A stretch of DNA of 64,000 bases, from assembly GCA_028023455.1 (NCBI GenBank), contig JAQFVV010006309.1, positions 950,511 to 1,014,510 of the forward strand. Reading direction: 5' to 3'. The notes below the pieces were generated by a model. The model saw nothing but the letters and a program-made list of their open reading frames with translations, ran no database searches and had not been told where the DNA came from. Source of the DNA: Epiperipatus broadwayi (Eukaryota; Onychophora; Udeonychophora; Euonychophora; Peripatidae). The translations under genes were made by a program, and so were the position numbers. The first letter of the stretch is position 1. Each line of letters begins with the position of its first letter. Below, in pieces: positions 20,721-30,369 of the stretch.

Positions 20721-20829
20721 AATATTTTTTTTCTGAAAATATCATTTGAATATTACTTAAGTTTTATTAGTATTTATCTTTTGTTCTATTTTTTTACTTT
20801 CATTTGATGATTCTTGCAATTATTTGAAA

Positions 20830-22470
20830 AACAATAACATAGAGATATTAATTGAGAAAAATACCAACTTTAACTACAAATTTAAAGGATAGTTATTTTG
20901 CTATAGATGTTTGCCCTCATAAACAATCTCAATAAGTTAAGAGTACACCTTTTTAGTTGAGATTTGTTGTCAACTAAAATTTTTTAATGCACAGCAAACT
21001 CTTGGAACTAAGGTTTAAAATGATGTCCTCTTGACAGATTGCTTTTACATGTATACCAAAATAATAAATATGCAGCCTAGAAGTAAATTCATATTTTTTG
21101 ATTAGTTGCTGTCTCGACTCCTTAATAAATGCTTTAAATGCAAAATTATTCTTGTTTTGTATATGCACTTTGTAATTCAGTTTAATTATATTTATAATCA
21201 ATGAACAGTTTTAGATCTTTATGTATTTATCAGTAATAAATACCTATAATGGTTAGATTGCTTGATTTGATTGGCTTATTACAAAATATTTAAAAATCAA
21301 ATCTATTAAGACTATCTTAAAAACATAAAAAATATATGTATTTTAATATTTTTAAGAATTTTAATTTGGAAATGTTAAAATTAATACTCTTATTTTCAAG
21401 CTGTTTTAATTATGAGATTTAATTAAATTTCAGCTTTAGAATTTCTAAAAAAACTACCACTGGGGATACAATCTGCAACCTGAGATTTCATTGGCCAGAA
21501 TCAATTTAGATCGTTAAACAATGAAAGCATTCAATGTAAATGTACTCTTTTAGTGAATTTTACAGTTGAAAATCATTTAACAGTTAAAAACCAATTGGGT
21601 GCCTAGAGGATCACCACAGATAATCAATAAAAATTTATCACTATGCTATGAGGATCCCACATGTTTTTCAGCTGCTATGTAAATGTTTTATATTGCCTTG
21701 GCTTGCAAACAGAGGATAAATATATGTAGTATGGCACTTAATAAATTTTAATGTACCAGATTTTAACCTAACTTGAACTGTGTTTCTATCTTAATGTGAT
21801 TTTTTAAACTAATTAATAAAAGAGAGTTATTCTGATTTTTTATTATGGCCCCTGGAAATTAACTTTTTTGTTATATGGTAGCAGTCAATGGATTAAAAGA
21901 GAAGTCAATATATTCCTAAGAGAAAATACACTTCTACAATTGTGCAACTCTTTTCCCTCATGTTTCCAGAAAAATAAATATTTGTTTATAAGCTTACTTT
22001 TTTTTTGTAAAACATTTATTTCTTAATAAGTATGTGATATTTACATATATATTATGTCAGAGGACATAGTCTTTCTTTATAATGTCATTATTGTTTTTTA
22101 ATGAAAAAGTTGATTTTTAATACTTGTAAGATTAAGATTAATGTCATTATTCACCTATACATTTTAAATGAAATTTAATTAAAATTTAAAGATTTTATTA
22201 ACAATAAAATTTTTTTTGTTAGATATATTTTTTATATTGATAGCTTTTATAAATATTTTTGTATTGGTATTTTTTTATTTGAAAAGTTTATAATTTATTA
22301 TTGAGATTAATTTTGTTATTTGAACTTGTATTTTTTATGAAATTTAACTAAAACATAAAGATTTAATGATGAATAATTTTTTGATTACAAATATAACTGA
22401 ATGAAAAATATGAAAAACAAAAACAAAATAGATTTACATGTATATTCTAAACAATTTGTTTAACAGATTA
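20830..22470. other. Non-coding AT-rich DNA
   Basis: No recognised coding or repeat family. The minus frame at 20974-21201 lacks any known domain. Confidence 0.5.
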
Positions 22471-22571
22471 AAAGCATGCTAATTAGCTTTAAACAAGCTT
22501 TTTTTTTTATTTATGATAAATGCTACTACAAGAGAAGGCATTCAAATCATTTTTATCTTGGATTGTCACCA

Positions 22572-22612
22572 TCCCCAGACTGGTTTCAACCTATGGGTCT
22601 CTTCAGTGAGAA
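22572..22612 (-). ncRNA. Type I hammerhead ribozyme, core intact (left arm)
   Basis: On the minus strand: TTCTCA (22612-22607), core CTGAAGA (22606-22600), stem II GACC-CATA-GGTT (four pairs, one G-U), GAAAC (22587-22583), loop CA, cleavage triplet GTC (22580-22578), TGGGGA (22577-22572) pairing with TTCTCA by six pairs including two G-U. All conserved core bases are present. Stem III is minimal (A-U and C-G with a two-base loop), as in Penelope/retrozyme hammerheads that work best as dimers. Confidence 0.85.
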
Positions 22613-22929
22613 GTTGGGACATTAGATTCAAAAAACCAACTCAAGCAAAGCACTTATCTAAAAGTTAATTGTTAGAAGAAGATCTGAAACTTTTAGACAT
22701 CTACATGTCTTTAAAGTCAGCTCTCCAACTGAAAAAATTATATGGGCCTGAACTTCATTCAGATATTTGATATTAGTATCTGAATGAAGTTCAGGCCCAT
22801 ATGATTTTTTCAGTTGGAGAGCTGACTTTAAAGACATGTAGATGTCTAAAAGTTTCAGATCTTCTTCTAACAATTAACTTTTAGATAAGTGCTTTGCTTG
22901 AGGTGGTTTTTGGAATCTAATGTCCCAAC

Positions 22930-22970
22930 TCCTCACTGAAGAGACCCATAGGTCAAAACCAGTCTGGGGA
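22930..22970 (+). ncRNA. Type I hammerhead ribozyme, G12 mutated (right arm)
   Basis: TCCTCA, CTGAAGA (22936-22942), stem II GACC-CATA-GGTC (22943-22954), then AAAAC instead of GAAAC (G12 to A at 22955), loop CA, GTC (22962-22964), TGGGGA. Pairing is better than in the left arm, but loss of the general-base guanine G12 should abolish cleavage. The two arms thus differ exactly at a catalytic base. Confidence 0.8.
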
Positions 22971-23129
22971 TGGGGACAATCCAAGATAAAAATGATTTGA
23001 ATGCCTTCTCTTGTAGTAGCATTTATCATAAATAAAAAAAAAAGCTTGTTTAAAGCTAATTAGCATGCTCTTAATTTTACATATTTGTAAGTGCAAGCTA
23101 TATATAAGTCATGTGACATCTGACTTTTT

Positions 23130-24110
23130 ATTATTAACAGGTTAAACTAAATTATATATCTATGCTAGATTCTTTTAAGATTGGTTGATGAAACTGACAG
23201 ACCATTATAACCAAGAGATCACATGATCATGATCATTATTAATGGTTAATTTTTCATAACTTTCTATCATTGTAGCAATATTTAGTCATCTGGCATTTTA
23301 GTTTTAGAGCTGCATCAAGAATTTTATTAAGGTACAAAATTTTTTAAATAAAAATTAAATTAATAAAAATGATATAATTATTTTTTCAGGATTTTCTCAC
23401 TACTGATATTGTCATCAATCGAAGGTTTTCTATATTTTGTTCTTCTAAATCTGTCTGTCTATAACATCTGTTTTGTTAAATCATTTATTTCAATACTATT
23501 TGTCACATATTGTTTCAATTGATTTTTGATTTACTTTCTTTATCATCTCCATTTCTTAATCAGGCATTATCCATAGTAGCCTTAATCATTCTTAATACAT
23601 AAGTATAATAATACTTTATTACTGTTTTTTCAATTCATTCACTTTCCTGATCTCTTAATTTCTTTTTTTCTAATCTTGATCTTCTCACCAGTCTTCTTTA
23701 ATAATTCCTTTCAGTTGTCGTCAATCTTTGTTCATTATTTTTTGTTATTGTCCACTTCTTCATGTCATGCAATGATACTATGATATCACATATATCTTTT
23801 TGTTTTCATCAATATATTATTACTCTTAGAGTAATTCATTTCTCTGTCTGATTTGATCGATTCTTCTACAGATCTTTTTTTGTGTTGATGATGTATTTTT
23901 CCCAATAATTGTTCCTATATATTAGAAACTGTTCGCTTACATGATTCTTTTATATCAATGGTCAATACATGATTTTTTTTCTATCATCAAATAGTATCTT
24001 TTTTAAATTAGAAATAATAACAATACAAGTTATATAAAAAAATAATTATCTAGACTAGAGTCGTTCTGATGGACGCTCACACAATATTAAAATCATTTTT
24101 CAATAATTAG
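23130..24110. other. Non-coding AT-rich DNA
   Basis: No recognised domains or repeats. T-rich on the plus strand with many TTCTT/ATCTT tracts; it might be decayed element sequence, but nothing could be matched. Confidence 0.4.
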
Positions 24111-24409
24111 TTTTTTATATATATATTTTTTAACCAAGAAATTTATTTAACACAAAATATACATAGTATTATGATATATAGGATAACAGGTTAAGCTTGG
24201 TTAAAAGATTAAGAGTTCTCATGCATGTATTATTATGTGGACATTGGTCTATCTTGTACAACTTGGTATTGATAGTGGTTGCAGTATTTCAATTGAACGA
24301 CATTGTGTTCCTGCAACAGGATGATGCTTAGAGTGACCATAGAGTATTTATAGGGATGATAAATCTATTTTGATGGTGGGTTTGATGTGAGTTTGTTGCA
24401 GTGTTTGCA

Positions 24410-24976
24410 TTATTGTTGTATCGGAACTTCAAACAGTCTCCATGTCTCAAAGAAGGCCGTAGAGGTAGAGAGGATTTCATCCCTTTTTTTGATATTGTTG
24501 ATAATGTTAATGAAGAGTTGGAGAGGATTTAAATGAGCTCCTTCAAAGGCTAGCTTGCAGCGGACGGACCAGATGGAAAAGGTGAGGAATGTGGATAGTC
24601 TTATCCATGCAAATGTTTTTGTGCCAAGGCAGTGCTGGATTGAGTTAATTATTTGAAAGTTGATCTTTGAGTTTGTGTGGATTAATTGTCTGATACTATT
24701 GAGATTGGGGCAGATGTTTAAAATGTGCTCAAATATCTCTGATTCCCGGCCACAGAGTTGGCATAGTGGGTCAATGTTATTGAATCCTCTTCTGTTTACC
24801 AAAAACCATTTAGTTGGTAGGGCATCAAGATTTATTTTAATTATGAAGTCCAGGAATTTTGCTTTGAGGCTCCAAAATTTAAACTGTGATATGATTTTCT
24901 TGTTGGATATGTTAAGTCTGGAAATAGGAGAATATGTTTGAGGATGCTGTAGATTATATGCATCCCAGTATTTCAT
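24410..24976 (-). pseudogene. LINE ORF2 C-terminal zinc-finger region (minus copy)
   Basis: The 188-codon frame is the 3' part of ORF2, in the same frame as the RT ORF but separated from it by in-frame stops near 25121. It contains KINLDALPTKWFLVNRRGFN followed by CQLCGRESEIFEHILNIC, a C-x2-C-x8-H-x4-C finger of the zf-RVT type found after the RT in Jockey, R1, I and related elements, where it helps bind template RNA. The protein ends with LFEVPIQQ. The plus copy has the equivalent finger at about 47842-47895. Confidence 0.88.
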
Positions 24977-25120
24977 TTTGGAGGAATAAGCAGTTGCAGG
25001 ACAGTTGTAAAGGCATTGAGAAGCAGAGGTTAAGGATGATATCCAATCCTGTTTCAGAGGTGGTGGTCGGTGGGGTCAACTGGCATATAGACTTGGAAGT
25101 TGTGAAAAATAAGGGTTAAT

Positions 25121-27148
25121 TTATAAATAAGATTGTGGCTTTTTTGGAGAAAAAATGTATAGGGGGAGTGGAGTGAAAGGACCATTCACCCAGCAGGGAC
25201 GGCGCATGCCTTCTAGACTGATGGCAACAGTTTTCCCACCCCAGAACAACCTAGAGCAAAGTGAGTTAATTTTACTGACAAAGATTTTGGTAGGTTTAAT
25301 AATTGGGAGGTAATAATTAATTTTGGGGAAAAGGACCATGTTGAGTAAGGCCACCTTCCCATGAAGTGAAAGGTAAACCTTAGTAAGTGATGTTATTTTG
25401 CTGGCAGATTTTAATATTTCATTTTGTATTTGTGATGTGATGATAGTAGGTGGTTTGTGAAAGGGAATACCTAGGAAATTCTGTGGTTGTCCAAGGAAGT
25501 TAGTTGTGATCTTCTTCCCTGTAGCAATTCTCCATGCAGATGATTTTTGAAGATTGAAGGAAAGTTTATATTGGTGAGTGTAGTCATTTAAAATTTTGTT
25601 GAGATGACCAAGATATTTTTGTGATGGCAAGACTATGAAGATATCATCCATATATGCGAGGATTCCTATCTCCCTCTTTAGTCTGGGAATGTAGACTCCT
25701 GGAAGTTGTATTTGAATGTCTAACAGGAGTGGATTGATGTAAGCAATGAAAAGAATCGCACTAAGAGGGGATCCTTGTAGAATTGAATGTGATAGTTTGA
25801 AACTGTCAGAGGTTCTTCCATCTAAGGATATCAGTATGTGTCTATTTCTAAGAAGATTACTTATGATTTGGAAGTATGGCTTGGGTACTGCATAGTCAGC
25901 CAGAGTTTTAAGCAGGATATTGATCCTGACTGAATCAAATGTGGCAGCTATGTCCAATTGAACAGCAATTGGTTTAGATTTCCTGTTTGTTCTTAAGTGA
26001 TCAACTAGGGATTTAACTTGGGCCATAGCTAGGGTGGTTGATGAGTTTTTTTTGGCAAACTGGGATGGAGAAATGTATTTGAGAATACCTTCTTGAATGA
26101 TATCTTTTATAGTGGATTCAATGATTTTTATATTTAGAGGGGACATTGAGATGGGTCGAAGACTCATGAGCTCCGATGGCAGTTTATTTTTCTTAAGAAA
26201 GGGTACCATGGCAATCAGGTAAAGATTGGGGATAATTTTGTTTCCATCTGTTAGGTGGATTATCATTCTATGGATAATTGGTATTGAAAATTTGCTGAGG
26301 TGGGCTAGAATGAAGCGTGGAATGCCATGAAGCCCAGGATAAATTCGATCCCTAAGGGATGTGATTTTGTTTTGTAGCATGGATTCCATTATGCAATGCA
26401 TGTTTGGAAGTTCTTCATTTTTCCATATAGTGAGTGGTGTTTCAGGATATTTTTGAAGAATTTCCTGGAAGTGACACTTAATGCCTTCCAACATTTGTTG
26501 ACCAATCCAGGATTCCCCATTAGAAATAATTATTGAGGGTGTATTTTTTATTCTTGATGTTCCAAGGGCCCAGAGAATGTAACTATGGGTCCAGCAATGT
26601 TGAGATTCAAGGAACAATTTTGCTCTCTTGATGGATAGGTATTCTGCTAGTTTTTCCTGCTGTGTTTTGTATTTCAATTTTAAGGAAATAATATCTTTAA
26701 TGTTGTCTGTGTTACTTGGAATTTCTTTAAGTTTGGAGCTTATGTTTTGTAAATCATTAAGCAATTTAACTGGACCTTTCAGCTTTCGTGTGTAGTTACT
26801 TATGAGTAATTGTCTGACTTCAATGAATGCAAACCATGCAACTTCAACAGGTTGTGATAGAATGTCAATTTTTTTGAAATAAATGTAGGACTCTGAGATG
26901 ATAGCTTCAGTCGCTGTTGTGCGGGTTATCATGCGGAGAGTTTGGCGACTGTATTCTCCAGTGTAAAGTGTCTTGTCAGGAAGAAGTTTGATAATTTGTG
27001 TGAGGTGATCTGAGTATGTTACCAGTTGAAGCTGTGCTTCAATGTGGAAGTGCAATTCTGGTGAATAGTAGAAAAGATCTATGAGACTTTTATTGCTTTG
27101 AGTGTAGAAGGAGAAGGATCCCGGGGGCAGAAATCCCTCACCGCACAT
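25121..27148 (-). CDS. LINE ORF2 endonuclease end plus reverse transcriptase (minus copy)
   Basis: 675 codons. The first 75 residues are the C-terminal part of the AP endonuclease (SLIDLFYYSPELHF, YSDHLTQIIKL with the catalytic SDH). RT blocks follow: GLHGIPRFILAHL, PNLYLIAMVPFLKKNKLPSE, LRPISMSPLNIKIIE, QFAKKNSSTTLAMAQVKSLV, AVQLDIAATFDSV (first catalytic Asp; the usual x-K-A-F-D reads A-T-F-D), ILQGSPLSAILFIAYINPLL, and AYMDD (25643-25654). FLGIPFH and KVYLSLHGKVALLNMVLFPK form the thumb. YMDD instead of the F-A-D-D usual in LINEs is a family trait, as the plus copy has it too. The frame ends early at an in-frame stop; the true C-terminus is at 24410. The start is a frameshift position, not an initiation site. 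Confidence 0.92.
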   Translation of the reverse strand: MCGEGFLPPGSFSFYTQSNKSLIDLFYYSPELHFHIEAQLQLVTYSDHLTQIIKLLPDKTLYTGEYSRQTLRMITRTTATEAIISESYIYFKKIDILSQPVEVAWFAFIEVRQLLISNYTRKLKGPVKLLNDLQNISSKLKEIPSNTDNIKDIISLKLKYKTQQEKLAEYLSIKRAKLFLESQHCWTHSYILWALGTSRIKNTPSIIISNGESWIGQQMLEGIKCHFQEILQKYPETPLTIWKNEELPNMHCIMESMLQNKITSLRDRIYPGLHGIPRFILAHLSKFSIPIIHRMIIHLTDGNKIIPNLYLIAMVPFLKKNKLPSELMSLRPISMSPLNIKIIESTIKDIIQEGILKYISPSQFAKKNSSTTLAMAQVKSLVDHLRTNRKSKPIAVQLDIAATFDSVRINILLKTLADYAVPKPYFQIISNLLRNRHILISLDGRTSDSFKLSHSILQGSPLSAILFIAYINPLLLDIQIQLPGVYIPRLKREIGILAYMDDIFIVLPSQKYLGHLNKILNDYTHQYKLSFNLQKSSAWRIATGKKITTNFLGQPQNFLGIPFHKPPTIITSQIQNEILKSASKITSLTKVYLSLHGKVALLNMVLFPKINYYLPIIKPTKIFVSKINSLCSRLFWGGKTVAISLEGMRRPCWVNGPFTPLPLYIFSPKKPQSYL

Positions 27149-27632
27149 GAGTTTTATTGATTAGGTGTAAGTATTTATTGTTGAAGTGGGCATAGTTCAC
27201 ATTGAAGTCACCTAGAAGAAGTGTCGGTGATGAGTTGGAGTGTAGTACCATATTTATTGTATGTATGATGTGATGAAAATTATTGACTGTGTTTTGAATA
27301 TAACTGAACAGGATGTTGAAGATGAAGCCACTGTAGTTAACTTTGATTATGACTATGTTACCATCTAAGTATAAAATGTTGAAATCATTAGGTGGTTTAT
27401 TTTTGTTAATGATGAAACCTACCCCTCTGGAAGCAGTGGTGGCAATGGAGAATTTAGTGTAACTAAAGTTTTCTAGAATCTGAGTGATTTGTAAGTTTGA
27501 TTTTATGTGGAATTTAGTTTCGGCCATAAAGAAGATGTGGAGTGTGTGAATATTCAACCACTGTCTTATGGCATATATACATTGTAGAGAGTTTAGGCCT
27601 CTCACATTGGTACCAACAATTTTAAGATACAT
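27138..27632 (-). CDS. LINE ORF2 N-terminal AP endonuclease (minus copy)
   Basis: 164 codons from the ORF2 start. Catalytic motifs of APE-type endonucleases are visible: GTNVRGLNS (Asn9), FMAETKFH (Glu38) and LLGDFNVNY. The domain nicks target DNA to prime reverse transcription. A one-base-type frameshift at about 27140-27148 separates it from the rest of the domain (SDH motif) in the next ORF, so this copy cannot make the full ORF2 protein. The methionine matches the ORF2 start of the plus copy within a few residues. Confidence 0.88.
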   Translation of the reverse strand: MYLKIVGTNVRGLNSLQCIYAIRQWLNIHTLHIFFMAETKFHIKSNLQITQILENFSYTKFSIATTASRGVGFIINKNKPPNDFNILYLDGNIVIIKVNYSGFIFNILFSYIQNTVNNFHHIIHTINMVLHSNSSPTLLLGDFNVNYAHFNNKYLHLINKTHVR

Positions 27633-28104
27633 TATAATTGGTTTTTAAAATTTTCAGATAGAAAGATGTGTCAGTGAATTCAGTGTACAATTCAACAGTT
27701 GAATTAACTGCGAGTTGTTGTTATGTGACTCCTGGAGTAGGTGACCAGTCCACAAGAGTCTACTGACTGACCGAAGTCAATGGTTTCCGGTAGCATAACT
27801 TCTACATCATTATGTCGAGTGTTTGCTTGGGCTTTGACATCTCTAGATATATTCTCATTTATTGAAAGTTCTTGCTCGTTAGTCAGTTGCATATTTTTGG
27901 TTAGCAATAAAGTGCTGCCCTTTCTTCTTTTGTTGGATTTGTCTTTTGAAGTTGTAGGATTTATAGGTAGATTTGCTTTTGAGTTATTGGATTTGTTTTG
28001 TATATCATCATCAGAACTAGGTCCACTGGAGTGTGTATGTTTTTTCTTTTCTCTTTTTTGTCTTTTCTCTTTTGTCTCTTGATGTTGAGTTTTGGAAATA
28101 TCTG

Positions 28105-28591
28105 TTAGTAGGTTGAAGATTTATCAGTCTCATCTGATTCAATGTCAGTTTCTTCACTTGAATCATTGAACTCATATGTTGATACACTGTCTATTTCATC
28201 ATAGACTCTTTGTGCATGTTCATGAGGATTGTGATCTGGTTTGTTGGTGTCGTTTGTCTTTGAACCATTTGAACCAATTAAAGAGGGTGAGGTAATAGTG
28301 GTGTTGTGTTGCATCTGCATTGATTTGGTATCAGGATGAGCCAGTTCTGGTGATTGGAGGCATTTGAATGTCAGTAACACAGTTAGTGGTTTTGGATTCT
28401 GAGCTTGGTTGAAGTGTTTTTGTTAAGGATGAATTTTGATTTGTTTCTGTGTTATGTAGTATCTTGTTGGAAAAAGTGTTCTCAGTGTGTAGAGAGTCAA
28501 GTTGAATTAAATTAGCTGTGATAATCCTGTTGGAGGTTTTTTCTGGTTGTTTTTTTATTGCATTTATGTGTTTTGTTCTTCTTGAGTCCAC
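28105..28591 (-). pseudogene. LINE ORF1 C-terminal tail (minus copy, two overlapping frames)
   Basis: Two frames, 28591-28331 and 28380-28105, continue ORF1 past the zinc knuckles with Ser/Thr/Asn/Glu-rich sequence (for example NSSLTKTLQPSSESK; SSEETDIESDETDKSS). The plus copy has a similar hydrophilic tail, about 290 residues, between its knuckles and ORF2. A frameshift separates the two frames. Region 27640-28105 holds further decayed tail. Confidence 0.6.
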
Positions 28592-29147
28592 AGGTTTTAC
28601 AGATCCGGGCCAAGTAGTCTTTAATTAAGTGTGTGCGTTCAAAGCAGTGAAAGCACTGGGGTGGGACTCCGCGAAGTGAGAGTACCATAGGGTATCCATG
28701 CGAACAAACAACTGTTGGGATGTCTGTGGAGTTTATCCCCTTATTTAAGGTAATAGTGAATGAGGCCATGTTTGATTGAATGTGGTTTTTTGTATACGGA
28801 TTAAACCAGTATTGGAAATTGCTTATTTTACCATAGTTTTCTAAGATGGATTGAAGTTCGGCATGGTCAAAATTTAGTAAACAGTCTTTGATGATTCCCT
28901 GAAGAGTGGTGGGTCTATTGTTATCGATGGTGATGATGTATTTATCATCTAGCATTTTAATTGTGTTTCTGAATGTGTTTCTATCACCCCATGTCTTAAA
29001 TTCAGTGATAATATATCTGTCATTGGGATGTGAGAGAATTCTGTTGATACCCATTTCTATTTTTTTCTCTATTATCATTTTGGAGAATTTTTCCAGAGGG
29101 AATTTGAAAAAATTACCACTCTGGTCAGTAGTTGTTAAAATAAGCAT
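28512..29147 (-). CDS. LINE ORF1 gag-like core with CCHC knuckles (minus copy)
   Basis: 211 codons covering a conserved alpha/beta-type region (INRILSHPNDRYIITEFKTW, DDKYIITIDNNRPTTLQGII, ILENYGKISNFQYWFNPYTK) and two zinc knuckles. In the first, CFHCFERTHLIKDY, the last Cys is replaced by Tyr (28614-28616) compared with KEC in the plus copy; the second, CKTCGLKKNKTHKC, is intact. Such ORF1 proteins package the element RNA. The pre-knuckle region resembles the Jockey gag PRE_C2HC region. A frameshift near 29150-29240 separates it from the N-terminal part; the listed Met is internal. Confidence 0.88.
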   Translation of the reverse strand: MLILTTTDQSGNFFKFPLEKFSKMIIEKKIEMGINRILSHPNDRYIITEFKTWGDRNTFRNTIKMLDDKYIITIDNNRPTTLQGIIKDCLLNFDHAELQSILENYGKISNFQYWFNPYTKNHIQSNMASFTITLNKGINSTDIPTVVCSHGYPMVLSLRGVPPQCFHCFERTHLIKDYLARICKTCGLKKNKTHKCNKKTTRKNLQQDYHS

Positions 29148-29236
29148 TTTATCGTTTGTATAGTTAGCAAACGATTTAAGAATAGAGTTGTTGAATTTTA
29201 TATGAATATTTTGATATGCTTCATCATTATCTTGAG

Positions 29237-30205
29237 TTATGTTTGAATTCTGAAGGTTGCTCCATCAGTATCAAAATCTATATAACTAAGGAATGAGCTA
29301 CCATCTTGTTTGATATTCATTTCAGACTGCATCGGAATAGCATTCATATTTTGAACTGCTTCTGCATATGATCTTTGGAAACTGGATGAGTTTTGGTTTC
29401 TATTCTTATCTTTAGTTAAATTATGATGTGTAAAGTGTGTTTCGGGTGTTTTGAAATTACTTTCTGTTTCATCAGTACAACGTTCATTACAATCAAACTG
29501 CTTTTTAACAGTGAAATTAACTGTTTGATTTTCAGATATTTCGATTTCGTTTCTACTGTTGCTGTGTATATTTTGATTTGTACTTTTATATTTTGTTATA
29601 TTATGATTTGTTTGATGTAAATCAGTTATTTCAATTTGGTTAGAACATTTATTTTCTTTAGTAGAAGGTCCGTTGTAAATATCTCTATAATTTATATTAT
29701 TTTTTGATTTTGCGCCCTCTTGCGTTTTTTTAAAACTTTTATCCCTAACATTTAAAGTTTTAATCTCCTTACTTCCTGACACTTCTAAAAGTTGTGTTTT
29801 ACCCTGATGATTATGATTTTTTTGTTCTGAATCTAATACTGTTGTTTGAATTGCTCTAGGATTTGAAATAAGTTTCTTATGGTTAAAAGAGTCTTCATGT
29901 AAAAAGCTTTTATCAGCCTCTTGCGGATTTTTAAGAAATTCTTCAGTATTTACATTAGTTTCAATGTAAGTATTGGCTTTTTTAAAATCAGATTTCTCTG
30001 TAGCTTTATGTAGATTGTTACTAGGATTGTAATTACATGTTTTAGTAGGTTTTTTATTGACTATTAGGTTTTCATTAGCGTTTGGTAACGATTTGGAAAT
30101 TACATCAGAATGATTGTTTTCACCGCTATCGGTCGATATAGGACTAATAGCGATTTCAGATATTAGCTTGCCAATGGCAGATTTAGAGTTTTTATACCCA
30201 TCCAT
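29237..30205 (-). CDS. LINE ORF1 N-terminal region, Asn/Ser-rich (minus copy)
   Basis: 322 codons of low-complexity, Asn-, Lys- and Ser-rich sequence beginning MDGYKNSKSAIGKLISEIAI and containing QRSYAEAVQNM near the end, which matches SHISYANIAKIG in the plus copy and resembles the S-Y-A-x-A motif common upstream of LINE gag cores. No domain is recognisable before it. The start Met is preceded by a likely 5' UTR (to about 30360). The N-terminal part is much shorter than in the plus copy. Confidence 0.7.
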   Translation of the reverse strand: MDGYKNSKSAIGKLISEIAISPISTDSGENNHSDVISKSLPNANENLIVNKKPTKTCNYNPSNNLHKATEKSDFKKANTYIETNVNTEEFLKNPQEADKSFLHEDSFNHKKLISNPRAIQTTVLDSEQKNHNHQGKTQLLEVSGSKEIKTLNVRDKSFKKTQEGAKSKNNINYRDIYNGPSTKENKCSNQIEITDLHQTNHNITKYKSTNQNIHSNSRNEIEISENQTVNFTVKKQFDCNERCTDETESNFKTPETHFTHHNLTKDKNRNQNSSSFQRSYAEAVQNMNAIPMQSEMNIKQDGSSFLSYIDFDTDGATFRIQT

Positions 30206-30369
30206 GCTTAGAAATTAATTTTAAAAGCACTTAACAACTGTTTCGTGTTGGATTCTCCACTCCAACTCCCCTTAAACTTGTAATTTTTTGAATTTTTGTA
30301 ACTCTTGATGCACTGTGATGCTGAACACTTATCGCCATCTAGTGGCAATTTTTAGTTTTTTATATTGTT

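Larger units (their letters stand above)
22472..23126. mobile_element. Foldback element with near-perfect 295-bp arms, hammerhead in each arm (family B)
   Basis: Left arm about 22475-22768 and right arm about 22772-23065 are almost perfect reverse complements around a short AT centre (TTTGATATTAG); the arms meet at CTTCATTCAGATA and TATCTGAATGAAG. The right side continues with a single-copy end (GTAAGTGCAAGCTATATATAAGTCATGTGACATCTGACTTT) known from the other family B units, so the left arm is truncated. Each arm has a ribozyme, on opposite strands. No real genes are inside. Arm identity is much higher than between family B units elsewhere, implying a recent origin or gene conversion between arms. 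Confidence 0.88.
24130..30360 (-). mobile_element. Non-LTR retrotransposon (Jockey/R1/I-like group), minus copy, near full length
   Basis: Reading leftwards from about 30360: a 5' UTR, ORF1 (30205 to about 28105, two or three frame breaks) and ORF2 (27632 to 24410, one frameshift and in-frame stops), then a 3' UTR with AATAAA near 24150 followed by A/T-rich sequence. ORF order, the CCHC knuckles of ORF1, the AP-type endonuclease at the ORF2 start, the RT and the C-terminal zinc finger define the element. It is the same family as the 41.0-48.3 kb plus copy, with moderate protein identity (for example FPLEKFSKMI versus FPITALYELI), so they are not recent duplicates. No RNase H domain was seen. 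The clade is not certain. Confidence 0.9.

Noticed and set aside
22658-22873. 71-codon minus-strand frame
   Set aside because: It lies across the centre of the foldback element and reads the two arms; no independent evidence of coding.
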